Assembly: GCA_018712135.1 (NCBI GenBank)
Contig: DVHK01000109.1
Location: forward strand, 1 to 53,328
DNA: 53,328 nucleotides
DNA from: Candidatus Coproplasma avicola
GTDB taxonomy: Bacteria; Bacillota; Clostridia; Christensenellales; Borkfalkiaceae
Direction: 5' to 3'
This document shows positions 19,783 through 28,448 of the stretch, one piece after another (within the stretch, counting starts at the first letter, position 1; each line of letters starts with the position of its first letter). The translations under genes were made by a program, and so were the position numbers. Below the pieces are notes generated by a model. That model saw only the letters and a list, made by a program, of their open reading frames with translations. It was not told the DNA's origin and did not search any database.

Positions 19783-20487
19783 ATGAAAAAGATAATTGCA
19801 GGAGTTATAATGTCGGCAGTCGCGCTGACGATGGGTGCGCTCGTAGGATGCAGCAGTACCCCTTCGGAGGAAGTTCCCGACGATCCCGCCGGCACTAAAA
19901 CGGCGGTGTTTGAAGCCGAAGGGTGCGACCTCTCCGAATACAGCGGTCACGGTTGGTCCAACAATGCAACGGGTTGTCAGACCATTCAGGGTCAGAACAC
20001 TCAAAAAATCAGGGAAAATCAAAGCGTGCTCAACTCAATAAGCAACGGGTATTTCGTCGGCTTCTTCGGCGTTGAAAACACCGCCCTTACCTTCGACTTT
20101 ACCTCGGCAGAGGCGGTGGAGGAGGCTACTTTGGTTCTTCGTCTGGCGTCAGAATGGGGCACTATGACCGTCGATGATTCTATAATGCAAATAGAGGTAA
20201 ACGGCGAAATAATCGAGTACAATCCTTTTACCGTAACAGGCAAAAAGATCGACAGCGCCGCCACCGTCGAATACGGCGTTCCCTTTGCTGATTTCACCAT
20301 CTCCACAAAAATCAGCCTTAAAAAGGGCGACAACACCATAAGGCTCATCGGTCAGGGCGCGCCTTTCGGTGATATGGAATCGATGGACATTGGACCCGGC
20401 GTCGACTGCATCAAAATCAAGTCTATGACTGATGTGACCTGGGAATCCCTTTGGGAAGATAACCAGCTCAACGTAAAGGAAAATTAA
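19783..20487 (+). CDS. Lipoprotein with carbohydrate-binding-module-like (CBM6/35-type jelly roll) domain
   Basis: Lipobox LVGC; FEAEGCDLSEYSG...NGYFVGFFGVENTALTFDFTS...LVLRLAS...ISLKKGDNTIRLIG pattern. Confidence 0.65.
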   Translation: MKKIIAGVIMSAVALTMGALVGCSSTPSEEVPDDPAGTKTAVFEAEGCDLSEYSGHGWSNNATGCQTIQGQNTQKIRENQSVLNSISNGYFVGFFGVENTALTFDFTSAEAVEEATLVLRLASEWGTMTVDDSIMQIEVNGEIIEYNPFTVTGKKIDSAATVEYGVPFADFTISTKISLKKGDNTIRLIGQGAPFGDMESMDIGPGVDCIKIKSMTDVTWESLWEDNQLNVKEN

Positions 20488-20552
20488 TGCGGAAGAAAAG
20501 ATTTGGGCGTATGGCTTCGCCGGCGTCCGCATAACTTAATTGTTTTCTCCTG

Positions 20553-20586
20553 AAAAAAGGGGCGGTCGTGCGACCGTCCCTTTTTG
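20553..20586 (+). terminator. Intrinsic terminator ending the GH3/lipoprotein locus
   Basis: AAAAAGGGGCGGTCG-tg-CGACCGTCCCTTTTT. Confidence 0.85.
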
Positions 20587-20621
20587 CTATACATTATTAT
20601 ATAATAGGCAACGCAGGCATA

Positions 20622-21158
20622 TTATTTTATAAAAGCCTTGCCGTCAGTTTTGTAAGCTGTCCTGTAAGTACAGTTGCGTATGTATTCAAATTTTTCTTTC
20701 GTCAGTCTTTCGCCACGCGACATTATGTAAAGAGGTGCGGGCGATCTGCCTTCGCCGAGGGGAGGTTGAACGTAGTCGAACGTGTTCAGCACAAATCCGT
20801 GCCGCTCGTAAAAGGCTATTCTGCGCACGGCGATGTCGTTTTCGGGGCGCTCGACTTCGAGTACGACCTCCCCGCCGTAGCTGCTTAAAAACTCATCTAA
20901 AAAAGCTCCGCCCAACCCTGCGCCCCGCATGGTTGAGGCAACGGCAAAGTGTTCGGCAAATACGGCGTTTTCAAGCTGCCAATAAGCTATAAACGCGCAT
21001 ATTTTGCCGTCGTTTCCCCGCTTATAAATTATTTTATATCGTTCGTCGTCCATAAGCGAGCGCTGATCTTTGCGGCTGCGCCTCTCGCTTTCGGGGAAGC
21101 TGTATTCCATTATACTATAAATTTTGTTAAAGTCAGTTTTATCGGCAACATAAAACAT
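20622..21158 (-). CDS. GNAT-family N-acetyltransferase
   Basis: MFYVADKTDFNKIYSIMEYSFPESERR...EHFAVASTMRGAGLGGAFLDEFL...FYERHGFV; AAGGAGAACTG before ATG. Confidence 0.8.
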   Translation of the reverse strand: MFYVADKTDFNKIYSIMEYSFPESERRSRKDQRSLMDDERYKIIYKRGNDGKICAFIAYWQLENAVFAEHFAVASTMRGAGLGGAFLDEFLSSYGGEVVLEVERPENDIAVRRIAFYERHGFVLNTFDYVQPPLGEGRSPAPLYIMSRGERLTKEKFEYIRNCTYRTAYKTDGKAFIK

Positions 21159-21159
21159 A

Positions 21160-22509
21160 TCAGTTCTCCTTTTCGGGCAGCAGTTTTTTACGTTGTGCAA
21201 ACAGTATCATAGCTCCGCCGATTGCAACAGCGGCTGCGGTCAGTCCGAAGTTGAGCCATATGCCTGTCAAACCCAGCGACCACAATATTCCAAGGAATAT
21301 CATGGGCAGTATAAGCGCGTTTGCCGTTGAAAGAATGGAGGCAAACAGCGACTTGTTTATCGCCGTCAGGTAACTCTGCGCCGCAAATCCGAACCAGCGT
21401 GTCAAAAATGTTATGGAAAAAAGTTTCATGGCAAATTCCGCCATGGGTATCAGCTCTGCCGAATCGGTCGAGAGGAATAGGGAGGAGATCTGCGCGGGCA
21501 ACGCGAATATGATCGCCGCGGCGGCGAGCGAGATTACCGCCCCCGCAACAAAGATATAAACGGCAAGTTTTTTAACCCTTGCAGGTTCGCGCGCACCGTA
21601 GTTATAACCTATCGCGGGTTGAAGCGAATCGCACACGCCGTATAAAAGGGGTTGAACTATGTCGTTTACATACATGATAACGCCGTAAACGCTGACTGCG
21701 TCTTCGCCGCCCATGCCAAGCAGCACGATATTGAATATGATAGCCGACAGTCTGCCGGCAATGTTGCTCAAAAAGTTCGGCGAACCTGCTACGATCATTT
21801 TCCCGAAAATTTTAATTTCAAATTTCGGCTTGCAGAATTTAAGCGCCATCTTTCCCGTAAAAAAGGGCGCCATGGAGATAATGACCACAAGTATCATGCC
21901 CAGACATGTGGCGAGCGCCGAAGCCCATATGCCCCACTTGAACCCCACCAAAAACAGCAGTTCCAAAAGCAGTATCGCAGCGGACATTACTATGTTCAGT
22001 ACCATGCTCGTCTTGATTTTTCCGCATATGCGCAGGTAGTTGTCGGCGGCGAAAACTATTGTGCAAAGCGGCGAACATATGGCGTACACCCTTAAATATT
22101 GCGTCGCGAGCGAGGCAAGCTCGCCCTCCGCGCCCATCATTGTCATGAGGTACGGCGCTATCAGCCACATTAAAAGTCCCATTGCCGCGCCGAGTATTAC
22201 TATCGCTATGCATGCGCACGTAAAGTAGTTGTTTGCCGCTTTTGTGTCTTTGCGCCCCAGCGCAATCGAAATGGGCACGGCGGAGCCCACGCCGATGAGG
22301 TCGGCGAGCGAAAAGTTTATCGCCACGAAAGGAAAAGCGAGGTTTACGGCGGCAAAAGCCGTCTTTCCCAGGAATTGCCCCACGAATATGCCGTCGAAAA
22401 GCCCGTAGAGGGAGGAGGCGAGCATACCAATCGCGCCCGGCGTGGCGACTAAAAAAAACAGCTTCAAAGGCTGCGTTTTTCCGAATAATTGATTATTATC
22501 CGTTGTCAT
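21160..22509 (-). CDS. MATE-family efflux transporter
   Basis: PLKLFFLVATPGAIGMLASSLYGLFDGIFVGQFLGKTAFAAVNLAFPF..., QPAIGYNYGAREPARVKK. Confidence 0.93.
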   Translation of the reverse strand: MTTDNNQLFGKTQPLKLFFLVATPGAIGMLASSLYGLFDGIFVGQFLGKTAFAAVNLAFPFVAINFSLADLIGVGSAVPISIALGRKDTKAANNYFTCACIAIVILGAAMGLLMWLIAPYLMTMMGAEGELASLATQYLRVYAICSPLCTIVFAADNYLRICGKIKTSMVLNIVMSAAILLLELLFLVGFKWGIWASALATCLGMILVVIISMAPFFTGKMALKFCKPKFEIKIFGKMIVAGSPNFLSNIAGRLSAIIFNIVLLGMGGEDAVSVYGVIMYVNDIVQPLLYGVCDSLQPAIGYNYGAREPARVKKLAVYIFVAGAVISLAAAAIIFALPAQISSLFLSTDSAELIPMAEFAMKLFSITFLTRWFGFAAQSYLTAINKSLFASILSTANALILPMIFLGILWSLGLTGIWLNFGLTAAAVAIGGAMILFAQRKKLLPEKEN

Positions 22510-22933
22510 TGTTTACCTCGTTGTATTGTTCCAGATGTTTTGTAAATGCTTCCATAGCGTCTATGAACGAAGGGCCGAATGCTTCAAGCGTTTTGTCCAG
22601 CGCGTAGCTTTCGGCTTTACGCAGCGGTATCAAAATTTTTTTTGCATAGTCTTTGCCGTCCTGCGTAAGCGCAAGCATTTTTTCGCGTCCCGCCAATGAG
22701 GTTATCTGCACATATCCTTCTTTAAGCATCTTGTGTATAACGCTGTTAATCGTCGTTTTGGGTATAAGCCACTCATCGCATATGCTCTTCTGCGAGTGCT
22801 CGCAGCCGTCCGAAAGGGAATACAAAACGGCAACTTCATTCTCCCCGATAAAGCAGTTTTTCGCCATATCATAATATTTTCCGTCAATTCTGTTAATGCA
22901 CAGAATAAGTCGCCTCATGTATTCGTCTTTCAT
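22496..22933 (-). CDS. MarR-family transcriptional regulator
   Basis: wHTH: KSICDEWLIPKTTINSVIHKMLKEGYVQITSLAGREKMLALTQDGKDYA; overlaps MATE start. Confidence 0.85.
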   Translation of the reverse strand: MKDEYMRRLILCINRIDGKYYDMAKNCFIGENEVAVLYSLSDGCEHSQKSICDEWLIPKTTINSVIHKMLKEGYVQITSLAGREKMLALTQDGKDYAKKILIPLRKAESYALDKTLEAFGPSFIDAMEAFTKHLEQYNEVNNDNG

Positions 22934-22951
22934 TGATAAACTCCTTTGCCG

Positions 22952-22997
22952 GTACGATTTCGTACTGTATTATAGTACGAAATCGTACTTATGTCAA
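22952..22997 (-). promoter_or_regulatory. Consensus promoter overlapped by inverted-repeat operator upstream of marR-MATE-GNAT
   Basis: Reverse strand TTGACA (22992-22997)-17 bp-TATAAT (22969-22974); GTACGATTTCGTAC (22952-22965) and GTACGAAATCGTAC (22975-22988). Confidence 0.85.
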
Positions 22998-23070
22998 GCG
23001 TTTGGATATAAAAATTTACTTGCCAAACGGGCGGCGGGCGTGGTAAAATAATTGTGAATATAAAGTATGG

Positions 23071-23094
23071 GCGGCGCGCGCATGCGCGCGCCGC
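23071..23094. repeat. 24-bp perfect GC palindrome just upstream of prmA
   Basis: GCGGCGCGCGCATGCGCGCGCCGC equals its reverse complement. Confidence 0.9.
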
Positions 23095-23109
23095 AATTCA
23101 AGAGGAACT

Positions 23110-24054
23110 ATGAAGTTTACCGAGCTTACCGTGCATACATCAACCGAGGGCAGCGAACTTGTCGCCGACATAATGTGGCGCTACACCACACACGGTGTGG
23201 CTATCTCCGATGTGAAGGACGTCGTCGCTCTGCAAAACGACAAAGTCATGTATTGGGACTACATGGACGACAGTCTTACCGCCGATAAATCGGGCGACGT
23301 GCTCGTCAAGGCGTTCGTCGCCGAGGACGTCGCGCCGCAAACCCTCCCCAAAATAAGGCAGGATATCGAGGAAATGGCGGCAAACTGCGGCGGCGCGCTC
23401 CCTTTGGGCTCGCTTGAAATGACGACCCGCCCCGTCGAAGGCGACGATTGGATAGAAATCTGGCGCAAGCACTTCCGCCCCATTCATATAGGGAGCATCG
23501 TCGTCGTGCCCGAGTGGATTAAGTACGACAAAAAGCAGGGCGAACAGGTCGTGCTTCTCGACAATAATATGGCTTTCGGCACGGGCGAGCACGAAACTAC
23601 GTCCATGTGCGTCGAACTCCTTCAACAGTACATAACGCCCGACGCCGTCGTAATCGACGTCGGCTGCGGCAGCGGCATACTCGGCATAAGCGCAATAAAG
23701 CTGGGCGCAAAGTTTGCCTATCTCACCGACATCGACTCCGTCGCCGTAAAGAGCGCAAACCACAACTGCGCGCTCAACGGCGTCTCCGAAAAAGTTACCG
23801 TCGCCCATTCCGATCTTTTGGACAATTCCGAAATAAAGGCAGACATAATGCTCGCCAACATCACGGCTGACGTCCTCGAACGGCTCGCTCCCTCGATACC
23901 CAAAAACCTCAAAAAAGGGGGTGCGCTCATTTTAAGCGGCATAATAGACAGCAAGTTAGACGGCGTTATCCGGGCGTATTCCGCGCAGGGTCTGACGCTC
24001 GAAAAGAAGATAAAAAAAGGGGAGTGGAACGCCCTGGCGTTTAAAAATGTATGA
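23110..24054 (+). CDS. prmA: ribosomal protein L11 methyltransferase
   Basis: MAFGTGEHETTSMC, VIDVGCGSGILGISAIKLGA, NITADVLERLAP. Confidence 0.95.
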   Translation: MKFTELTVHTSTEGSELVADIMWRYTTHGVAISDVKDVVALQNDKVMYWDYMDDSLTADKSGDVLVKAFVAEDVAPQTLPKIRQDIEEMAANCGGALPLGSLEMTTRPVEGDDWIEIWRKHFRPIHIGSIVVVPEWIKYDKKQGEQVVLLDNNMAFGTGEHETTSMCVELLQQYITPDAVVIDVGCGSGILGISAIKLGAKFAYLTDIDSVAVKSANHNCALNGVSEKVTVAHSDLLDNSEIKADIMLANITADVLERLAPSIPKNLKKGGALILSGIIDSKLDGVIRAYSAQGLTLEKKIKKGEWNALAFKNV

Positions 24055-24782
24055 GCGGCGCGCGCAGATTTTTTGTCGAAAACATAAATTATCCCACGCA
24101 GCCCGAAGTTGAGCTTGCGGGCGAGGAATTCGTGCACGCCAAAACCGTGCTGCGCATAGAGGAGGGGGCAGAAATTATTCTGCTCGACAACAGCGGCGCG
24201 GAATATCCCGCCATCGTCACATCTGTGGGCAAGCGCGCTTTGTCGGCGCATATTACGGGGTCTGCGGTGGGCGAACGCGAGCCGCGCATGCCCGTATATC
24301 TCCTCGTCGGCGCGCTCAAAGGCGACAAAACCGAGCTCGTCGTCCAGAAGGCGGTCGAACTCGGCGCCTCACGCATCGGCGTTTTCAGCTCGCGCTATTG
24401 CTCGGCGTATATCAACGAAAACAAGCTCGAACGCCTCAACCGCGTCTCGCGCGAGGCGGCAAAACAGTGCCTGCGCTCGGTCGCGCCCGAGGTCGTCTAT
24501 TTCGACGGGCTTGAAAAGGCTCTCGCCTCGGCGGCAGATTGCAAAAATAAGCTTTTCGCGTGCGAGTTCACAGGGCATTCGGACGGGGATATATCGGGGT
24601 TAAGCGGCTCAACCGCCGTCGTCATAGGCAGCGAGGGCGGCTTTGCGCAGGAGGAATTCGATATGGCGAGGAACGACTTCGGCTTTTCGGCGCTCTCCCT
24701 CGGCAGGCGTATACTGCGCGCCGAAACGGCGGCAATCGCTGCCTTGTCTGTAATAATGTTTTTGCTGGGGGAACTCAGATGA
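24051..24782 (+). CDS. rsmE: 16S rRNA (uracil(1498)-N(3))-methyltransferase
   Basis: RRFFVEN...HAKTVLRIEEGAEI..., VIGSEGGFAQEEFDMA, SLGRRILRAETAAIAALSV. Confidence 0.95.
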   Translation: MSGARRFFVENINYPTQPEVELAGEEFVHAKTVLRIEEGAEIILLDNSGAEYPAIVTSVGKRALSAHITGSAVGEREPRMPVYLLVGALKGDKTELVVQKAVELGASRIGVFSSRYCSAYINENKLERLNRVSREAAKQCLRSVAPEVVYFDGLEKALASAADCKNKLFACEFTGHSDGDISGLSGSTAVVIGSEGGFAQEEFDMARNDFGFSALSLGRRILRAETAAIAALSVIMFLLGELR

Positions 24783-25993
24783 AAGCTGTCGTCTTTACTC
24801 TCGGCTGCAAGGTCAACGAGGTCGAAAGCGCCTCCATAATGTCCGCGCTCGAAGGCATGGGCTGGGAGGTGTCCGATAAGCTTTGCCCCGCAGATATATT
24901 CGTTTTAAACACGTGCGCCGTCACGCGCGAGGCAGAAAAAAAGAGCCGCCAGCTCATCGCCCGCGCCCGCAAATTCAGCCCGCAGGCGCCCATCTACGTG
25001 TGCGGCTGCGCTTCGCAGAAGAACGGCGAACAGTTTTCGGCGCGCGGCGTAAAATTTATATGCGGCGCCCGCGATAAAGAGCGCATACTGTCGGCGATAG
25101 GCTCCGACTTCGGCGGCGAGTGTCCGTCGTCGCTCCCCTATCCCAAACAGGTCAGAACGCGCGCGTTCATTAAAATTGAGGACGGCTGCAACAACTTCTG
25201 TTCGTACTGCGTAATTCCCTACCTCCGCGGCAGGGTGAGCTCCCGCCCCGTCGGCGATATCGTTGAAGAGGTCAAAAACACTGCGGCGGACGAGGTCGTG
25301 CTCACGGGCATAAACATTTCGGCGTACGGCACCGATGCGGGGACAAGTCTGCATGCGCTCATATGCGCGCTTGAACATGCCGAAAAGCGCATACGCCTTG
25401 GCTCGCTCGAATGCAATGTCATAGACGAAAATTTCCTCGCCGCCTGCAAAAATCTGCACGATTTTGCCCCGCAGTTTCACCTGTCCTTGCAGAGCGGTTC
25501 CAACGCCGTTTTAAAGGCGATGAACCGCCATTACACGCGCGAACAGTACCTTGAAAAGTGCGCGCTCATCTATAAATTTTTCCCCCAGGCGGCAATCACC
25601 ACCGACATAATCGTCGGCTTCTGCGGCGAAACCGAAAGTGACTTTTCTCAAAGTTTATCCATAATAGACGCCGCGCGCTTCGCCCGCGTTCATGCGTTCG
25701 CATTCTCCCCGCGCGAGGGGACGGTCGCCTATTCGATGAAGGATATTCCCGCACCAATCAAGGACGAGCGCCTTCACGCCCTCTTAAAAAAGGCTGAGGA
25801 GGCGGAAAAGGTATTCATTTCAAGCCGCGTTGGCCTCGTGCGTTCGGTAATATTTGAAGATTTCGACGTCGAGTACACGGGCGGTTACACCCCCGAATAT
25901 ATCAAAGTTTACGTGCGCGGGCGCAAAACCGGCAGGGGCGACGTCAAAATTTTAACGCCTTTCCGCGACGGCGCGCTCGGCGAAATAATTTAA
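24779..25993 (+). CDS. mtaB: tRNA t6A37 methylthiotransferase MtaB (radical SAM)
   Basis: MKAVVFTLGCKVNEVESASIM...FIKIEDGCNNFCSYCVIPYLRGRVSS; ATG 24779 overlaps rsmE stop. Confidence 0.95.
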   Translation: MKAVVFTLGCKVNEVESASIMSALEGMGWEVSDKLCPADIFVLNTCAVTREAEKKSRQLIARARKFSPQAPIYVCGCASQKNGEQFSARGVKFICGARDKERILSAIGSDFGGECPSSLPYPKQVRTRAFIKIEDGCNNFCSYCVIPYLRGRVSSRPVGDIVEEVKNTAADEVVLTGINISAYGTDAGTSLHALICALEHAEKRIRLGSLECNVIDENFLAACKNLHDFAPQFHLSLQSGSNAVLKAMNRHYTREQYLEKCALIYKFFPQAAITTDIIVGFCGETESDFSQSLSIIDAARFARVHAFAFSPREGTVAYSMKDIPAPIKDERLHALLKKAEEAEKVFISSRVGLVRSVIFEDFDVEYTGGYTPEYIKVYVRGRKTGRGDVKILTPFRDGALGEII

Positions 25994-26008
25994 TATAAGG
26001 AGAATTAT

Positions 26009-26347
26009 ATGTTAAGCGATGATTGTGTATTCTGCAAAATAATAAAGGGGCAAATCCCCTCGACCAAAGTTTACGAAGACGAAAAAATGCTCGTTTTCAA
26101 GGATATCGAGCCCAAGGCTAATGTGCACCTTCTGGCAGTGCCCAAGGATCACTTCAAACTGCTCTCCCAAATGGACGAAATCCGCGCGCAAACGCTCTCT
26201 TACATGCTCGCAAAAATTCCGCAAATCGCTGCGCAAAACGGCTGCGCAAACGGCTACCGACTGGTTATCAACCAGGGCGACGATGCGGGGCAAACTGTCT
26301 TTCACCTGCACATTCACATTCTCGGCGGCGAAAATCTGCCCTGGTGA
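26009..26347 (+). CDS. HIT-family (HinT-like) protein
   Basis: DCVFCKIIKGQIPSTKVYEDEKMLVFKDIEPKANVHLLAVPK...HLHIHILGG (HxHxHxx). Confidence 0.95.
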   Translation: MLSDDCVFCKIIKGQIPSTKVYEDEKMLVFKDIEPKANVHLLAVPKDHFKLLSQMDEIRAQTLSYMLAKIPQIAAQNGCANGYRLVINQGDDAGQTVFHLHIHILGGENLPW

Positions 26348-26366
26348 CGGCGTGCCGCGCCGCAAC

Positions 26367-26454
26367 GTTGCCGTAGGCAACTCATAACTTTGCCGCAAGG
26401 CAAATCATAACGCGCGCAAGCGCTCATAACTTGCGCTTTTAGCGCAATTATAAC
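26367..26454 (+). repeat. Array of four mini stem-loops each followed by T(C/T)ATAAC linker
   Basis: GTTGCC-gta-GGCAAC|TCATAAC; TTTGCC-gcaa-GGCAAA|TCATAAC; GCGC-gcaa-GCGC|TCATAAC; TTGCGC-tttta-GCGCAA|TTATAAC. Confidence 0.85.
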
Positions 26455-26493
26455 TTACATTGCTTTTTGCGCACAATTTTTTTGAGGTCTATT

Positions 26494-27315
26494 ATGGATT
26501 ACACTATTAAAAGCAATATTCTTCAACTCACCGTCACCGACGAGGGCGGTTCCATGCGCTCGCTCATCTATCTCCCCACGGGCGAAGAGCGCCTGTGGCA
26601 GGGCGGCTCCGCGTGGGGTTCGAGGGACGTCGTCATCTTTCCCATAATCGGTCATGCGCAGCCATACACCGTCGGCGGGCAGACCTATACCCCCAAATCT
26701 CACGGCGTCGTGCGCTATTCAAAGCTCAACGTCACTGATATAGGCGAAAATTTTATCCAGTTTTCGCTTGAAGAGAATGAAGAAACGCTAAAAACTTATC
26801 CCTTTGCATTTTCCTTTATGTTGCGCTATGAACTGCGCGAAAACAGTATGAAGGTGACATACTTTGTGCAGTCAAAGGGCGGCAAAATGCCCTTCTATGT
26901 CGGCGGTCATCCCGGCTTAAAGGCGCCAGGCGGCGAGGCGATAATCGAAATTTCCGGCGGCGAAAACGCAACTGAATATCCCCTCGGCGAGGACTGTTCG
27001 CGCCCGCTCGAAATCAAGCGGCTCGTCGCAAACAAACAGCTCTTCAAGGAGTGCAAAACCTTGCAGCTCGGCGGCATAACGGGCGAAATCACGGCATCGG
27101 TCGCTGACGGGTTCAATTACACTTTCTATTCAAATTGCCCGCTCTGGGCATTCTGGTCAAATGAAAACGAGGGTGATTACGTCTGCATAGAGCCGTGGTG
27201 GGGCATAAACGATTTTCCCGCCGCCCCGCGCGAACTTTCGTTAAAGCCCTTCATCAACTTCGACGACGGCGCCGGTCAGGCATTTTCATACATGCTCACA
27301 ATCACCAAGGACTAA
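26494..27315 (+). CDS. aldose 1-epimerase / galactose-mutarotase-like family protein (LacX-like)
   Basis: MDYTIKSNILQLTVTDEGGSMRSLIYLPTGEERLWQGGSAWGSRDVVIFPIIGHAQPYTVGG..., YVGGHPGL, CIEPWWGINDF. Confidence 0.88.
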   Translation: MDYTIKSNILQLTVTDEGGSMRSLIYLPTGEERLWQGGSAWGSRDVVIFPIIGHAQPYTVGGQTYTPKSHGVVRYSKLNVTDIGENFIQFSLEENEETLKTYPFAFSFMLRYELRENSMKVTYFVQSKGGKMPFYVGGHPGLKAPGGEAIIEISGGENATEYPLGEDCSRPLEIKRLVANKQLFKECKTLQLGGITGEITASVADGFNYTFYSNCPLWAFWSNENEGDYVCIEPWWGINDFPAAPRELSLKPFINFDDGAGQAFSYMLTITKD

Positions 27316-27400
27316 TCCTTACTTTCCTTACATAATTTTGATGTGATAGTGTGCTAATTTATATCAAATAATCTTGTAAAATAATATTTTCTTTAAAATT

Positions 27401-27439
27401 ATTCAGGCGGGCGGAGCCATTCGGCTCCGCCCGCTGAAT
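27401..27439. terminator. Probable bidirectional terminator
   Basis: ATTCAGgCGGGCGGAGCC-att-cGGCTCCGCCCGCTGAAT. Confidence 0.7.
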
Positions 27440-27480
27440 TTACAGTTATTTTTTTAGTAATGTATTTTTACCGATCGTGG

Positions 27481-27810
27481 TCATTTCCATATTGGTTTTT
27501 TTTCTGAATGCTTTTCTGTGGTATCCGTCTTGTCGTCGGTTTCATTATTATCTTTAAGCTTTCCCCGCAAATATAAAACTATATCTGTAACGAGCCTCCA
27601 ACCAAAGAAAAGTAAATAGAACCATAAAAACATCCATGCTGCTTCCCTGTCTGTTTTTGTCTCTGAAACAGCAAAAAATATAATTGAAATAAACAGCGCA
27701 ATTATTCCGATAACTCCCAGGATTATTATGCGCTTTTTAGTTTGCTCTTTGTTTAATTTTTTAAAACAAAGTGCAAACAACTCTATTATTAATGTTCCGA
27801 GTGCACCCAT
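27481..27810 (-). CDS. hypothetical membrane protein (at least two TM segments)
   Basis: MGALGTLIIELFALCFKKLNKEQTKKRIIILGVIGIIALFISIIFFAVSETKTDREAAWMFLWFYLLFFGW; AGGAAAAAT before ATG 27810. Confidence 0.6.
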   Translation of the reverse strand: MGALGTLIIELFALCFKKLNKEQTKKRIIILGVIGIIALFISIIFFAVSETKTDREAAWMFLWFYLLFFGWRLVTDIVLYLRGKLKDNNETDDKTDTTEKHSEKKPIWK

Positions 27811-27820
27811 ATTTTTCCTG

Positions 27821-28333
27821 TTATAAATTAATTCTTTTATATGCAAAAGGGACTTTGCGGCTATAAACAACAGCTATTTTTTTATAGACGCGCACGGTGT
27901 CTGTGCTTGTTTTGTCAATCTGAAAAACTCCTTCAAATCTGAAATTTTTTTCTCCTGATATCTTGTTCTTTTTCAGTAAAAATAACAGACGTGGACGTTG
28001 ATTGAGGTCAAGCAACCATTTCTGGACCGCATTTTGGGTTAAAAAAAGTTCGGTATGTACAGAAAAATTGCTATCTAAAATATTGATTACTTCTGCCTTA
28101 CCTCCATAAAATTTTTCCGCTGATATGCTCTCATCGGTAATTTTAAATTTTCGCAAAAATACTACATCGTTAAAGCCGTCGATGTCAGTAAAAAAATTTG
28201 CGGTTGGTCTCAACGTGCTTCTGTTCCAACTAAACTGTTTTACAAGGTATGTTATGGCTTCGCCGATTGTCGATCCAAACGTAAGATTATCTTTAACGTT
28301 TAAAATCAATTTTTGTTCATCACGATATTTCAT
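27821..28333 (-). CDS. hypothetical protein
   Basis: MKYRDEQKLILNVKDNLTFGSTIGEAITYLVKQFSWNR...; ORF in same direction as membrane protein, behind consensus promoter. Confidence 0.6.
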   Translation of the reverse strand: MKYRDEQKLILNVKDNLTFGSTIGEAITYLVKQFSWNRSTLRPTANFFTDIDGFNDVVFLRKFKITDESISAEKFYGGKAEVINILDSNFSVHTELFLTQNAVQKWLLDLNQRPRLLFLLKKNKISGEKNFRFEGVFQIDKTSTDTVRVYKKIAVVYSRKVPFAYKRINL

Positions 28334-28350
28334 CTGTTTTCCTTCATAAA

Positions 28351-28410
28351 AATTAATTTGCACTTATATAAGTGCAAATTAATTATAGCTATCTAATATA
28401 ATAATGTCAA
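28351..28410 (-). promoter_or_regulatory. Promoter and 34-bp palindromic operator between divergent hypothetical operon and XRE regulator
   Basis: Perfect palindrome AATTAATTTGCACTTATATAAGTGCAAATTAATT (28351-28384); reverse-strand TTGACA (28405-28410)-17-TATAAT (28382-28387); degenerate second copy CTTATATAGGTGCAATA at 28421-28437. Confidence 0.8.
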
Positions 28411-28448
28411 GTATTTTGTTCTTATATAGGTGCAATAATTGGCTTATT

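Noticed and set aside
24560-24778. Extended N-terminus of the 24560-25993 ORF
   Set aside because: Overlaps rsmE in another frame; MtaB family begins at MKAVVFTLGCKVNEVE (24779)
26367-26454. Candidate CRISPR array
   Set aside because: Only a 7-nt linker is constant, stems are self-complementary, no unique spacers of normal length, no cas genes
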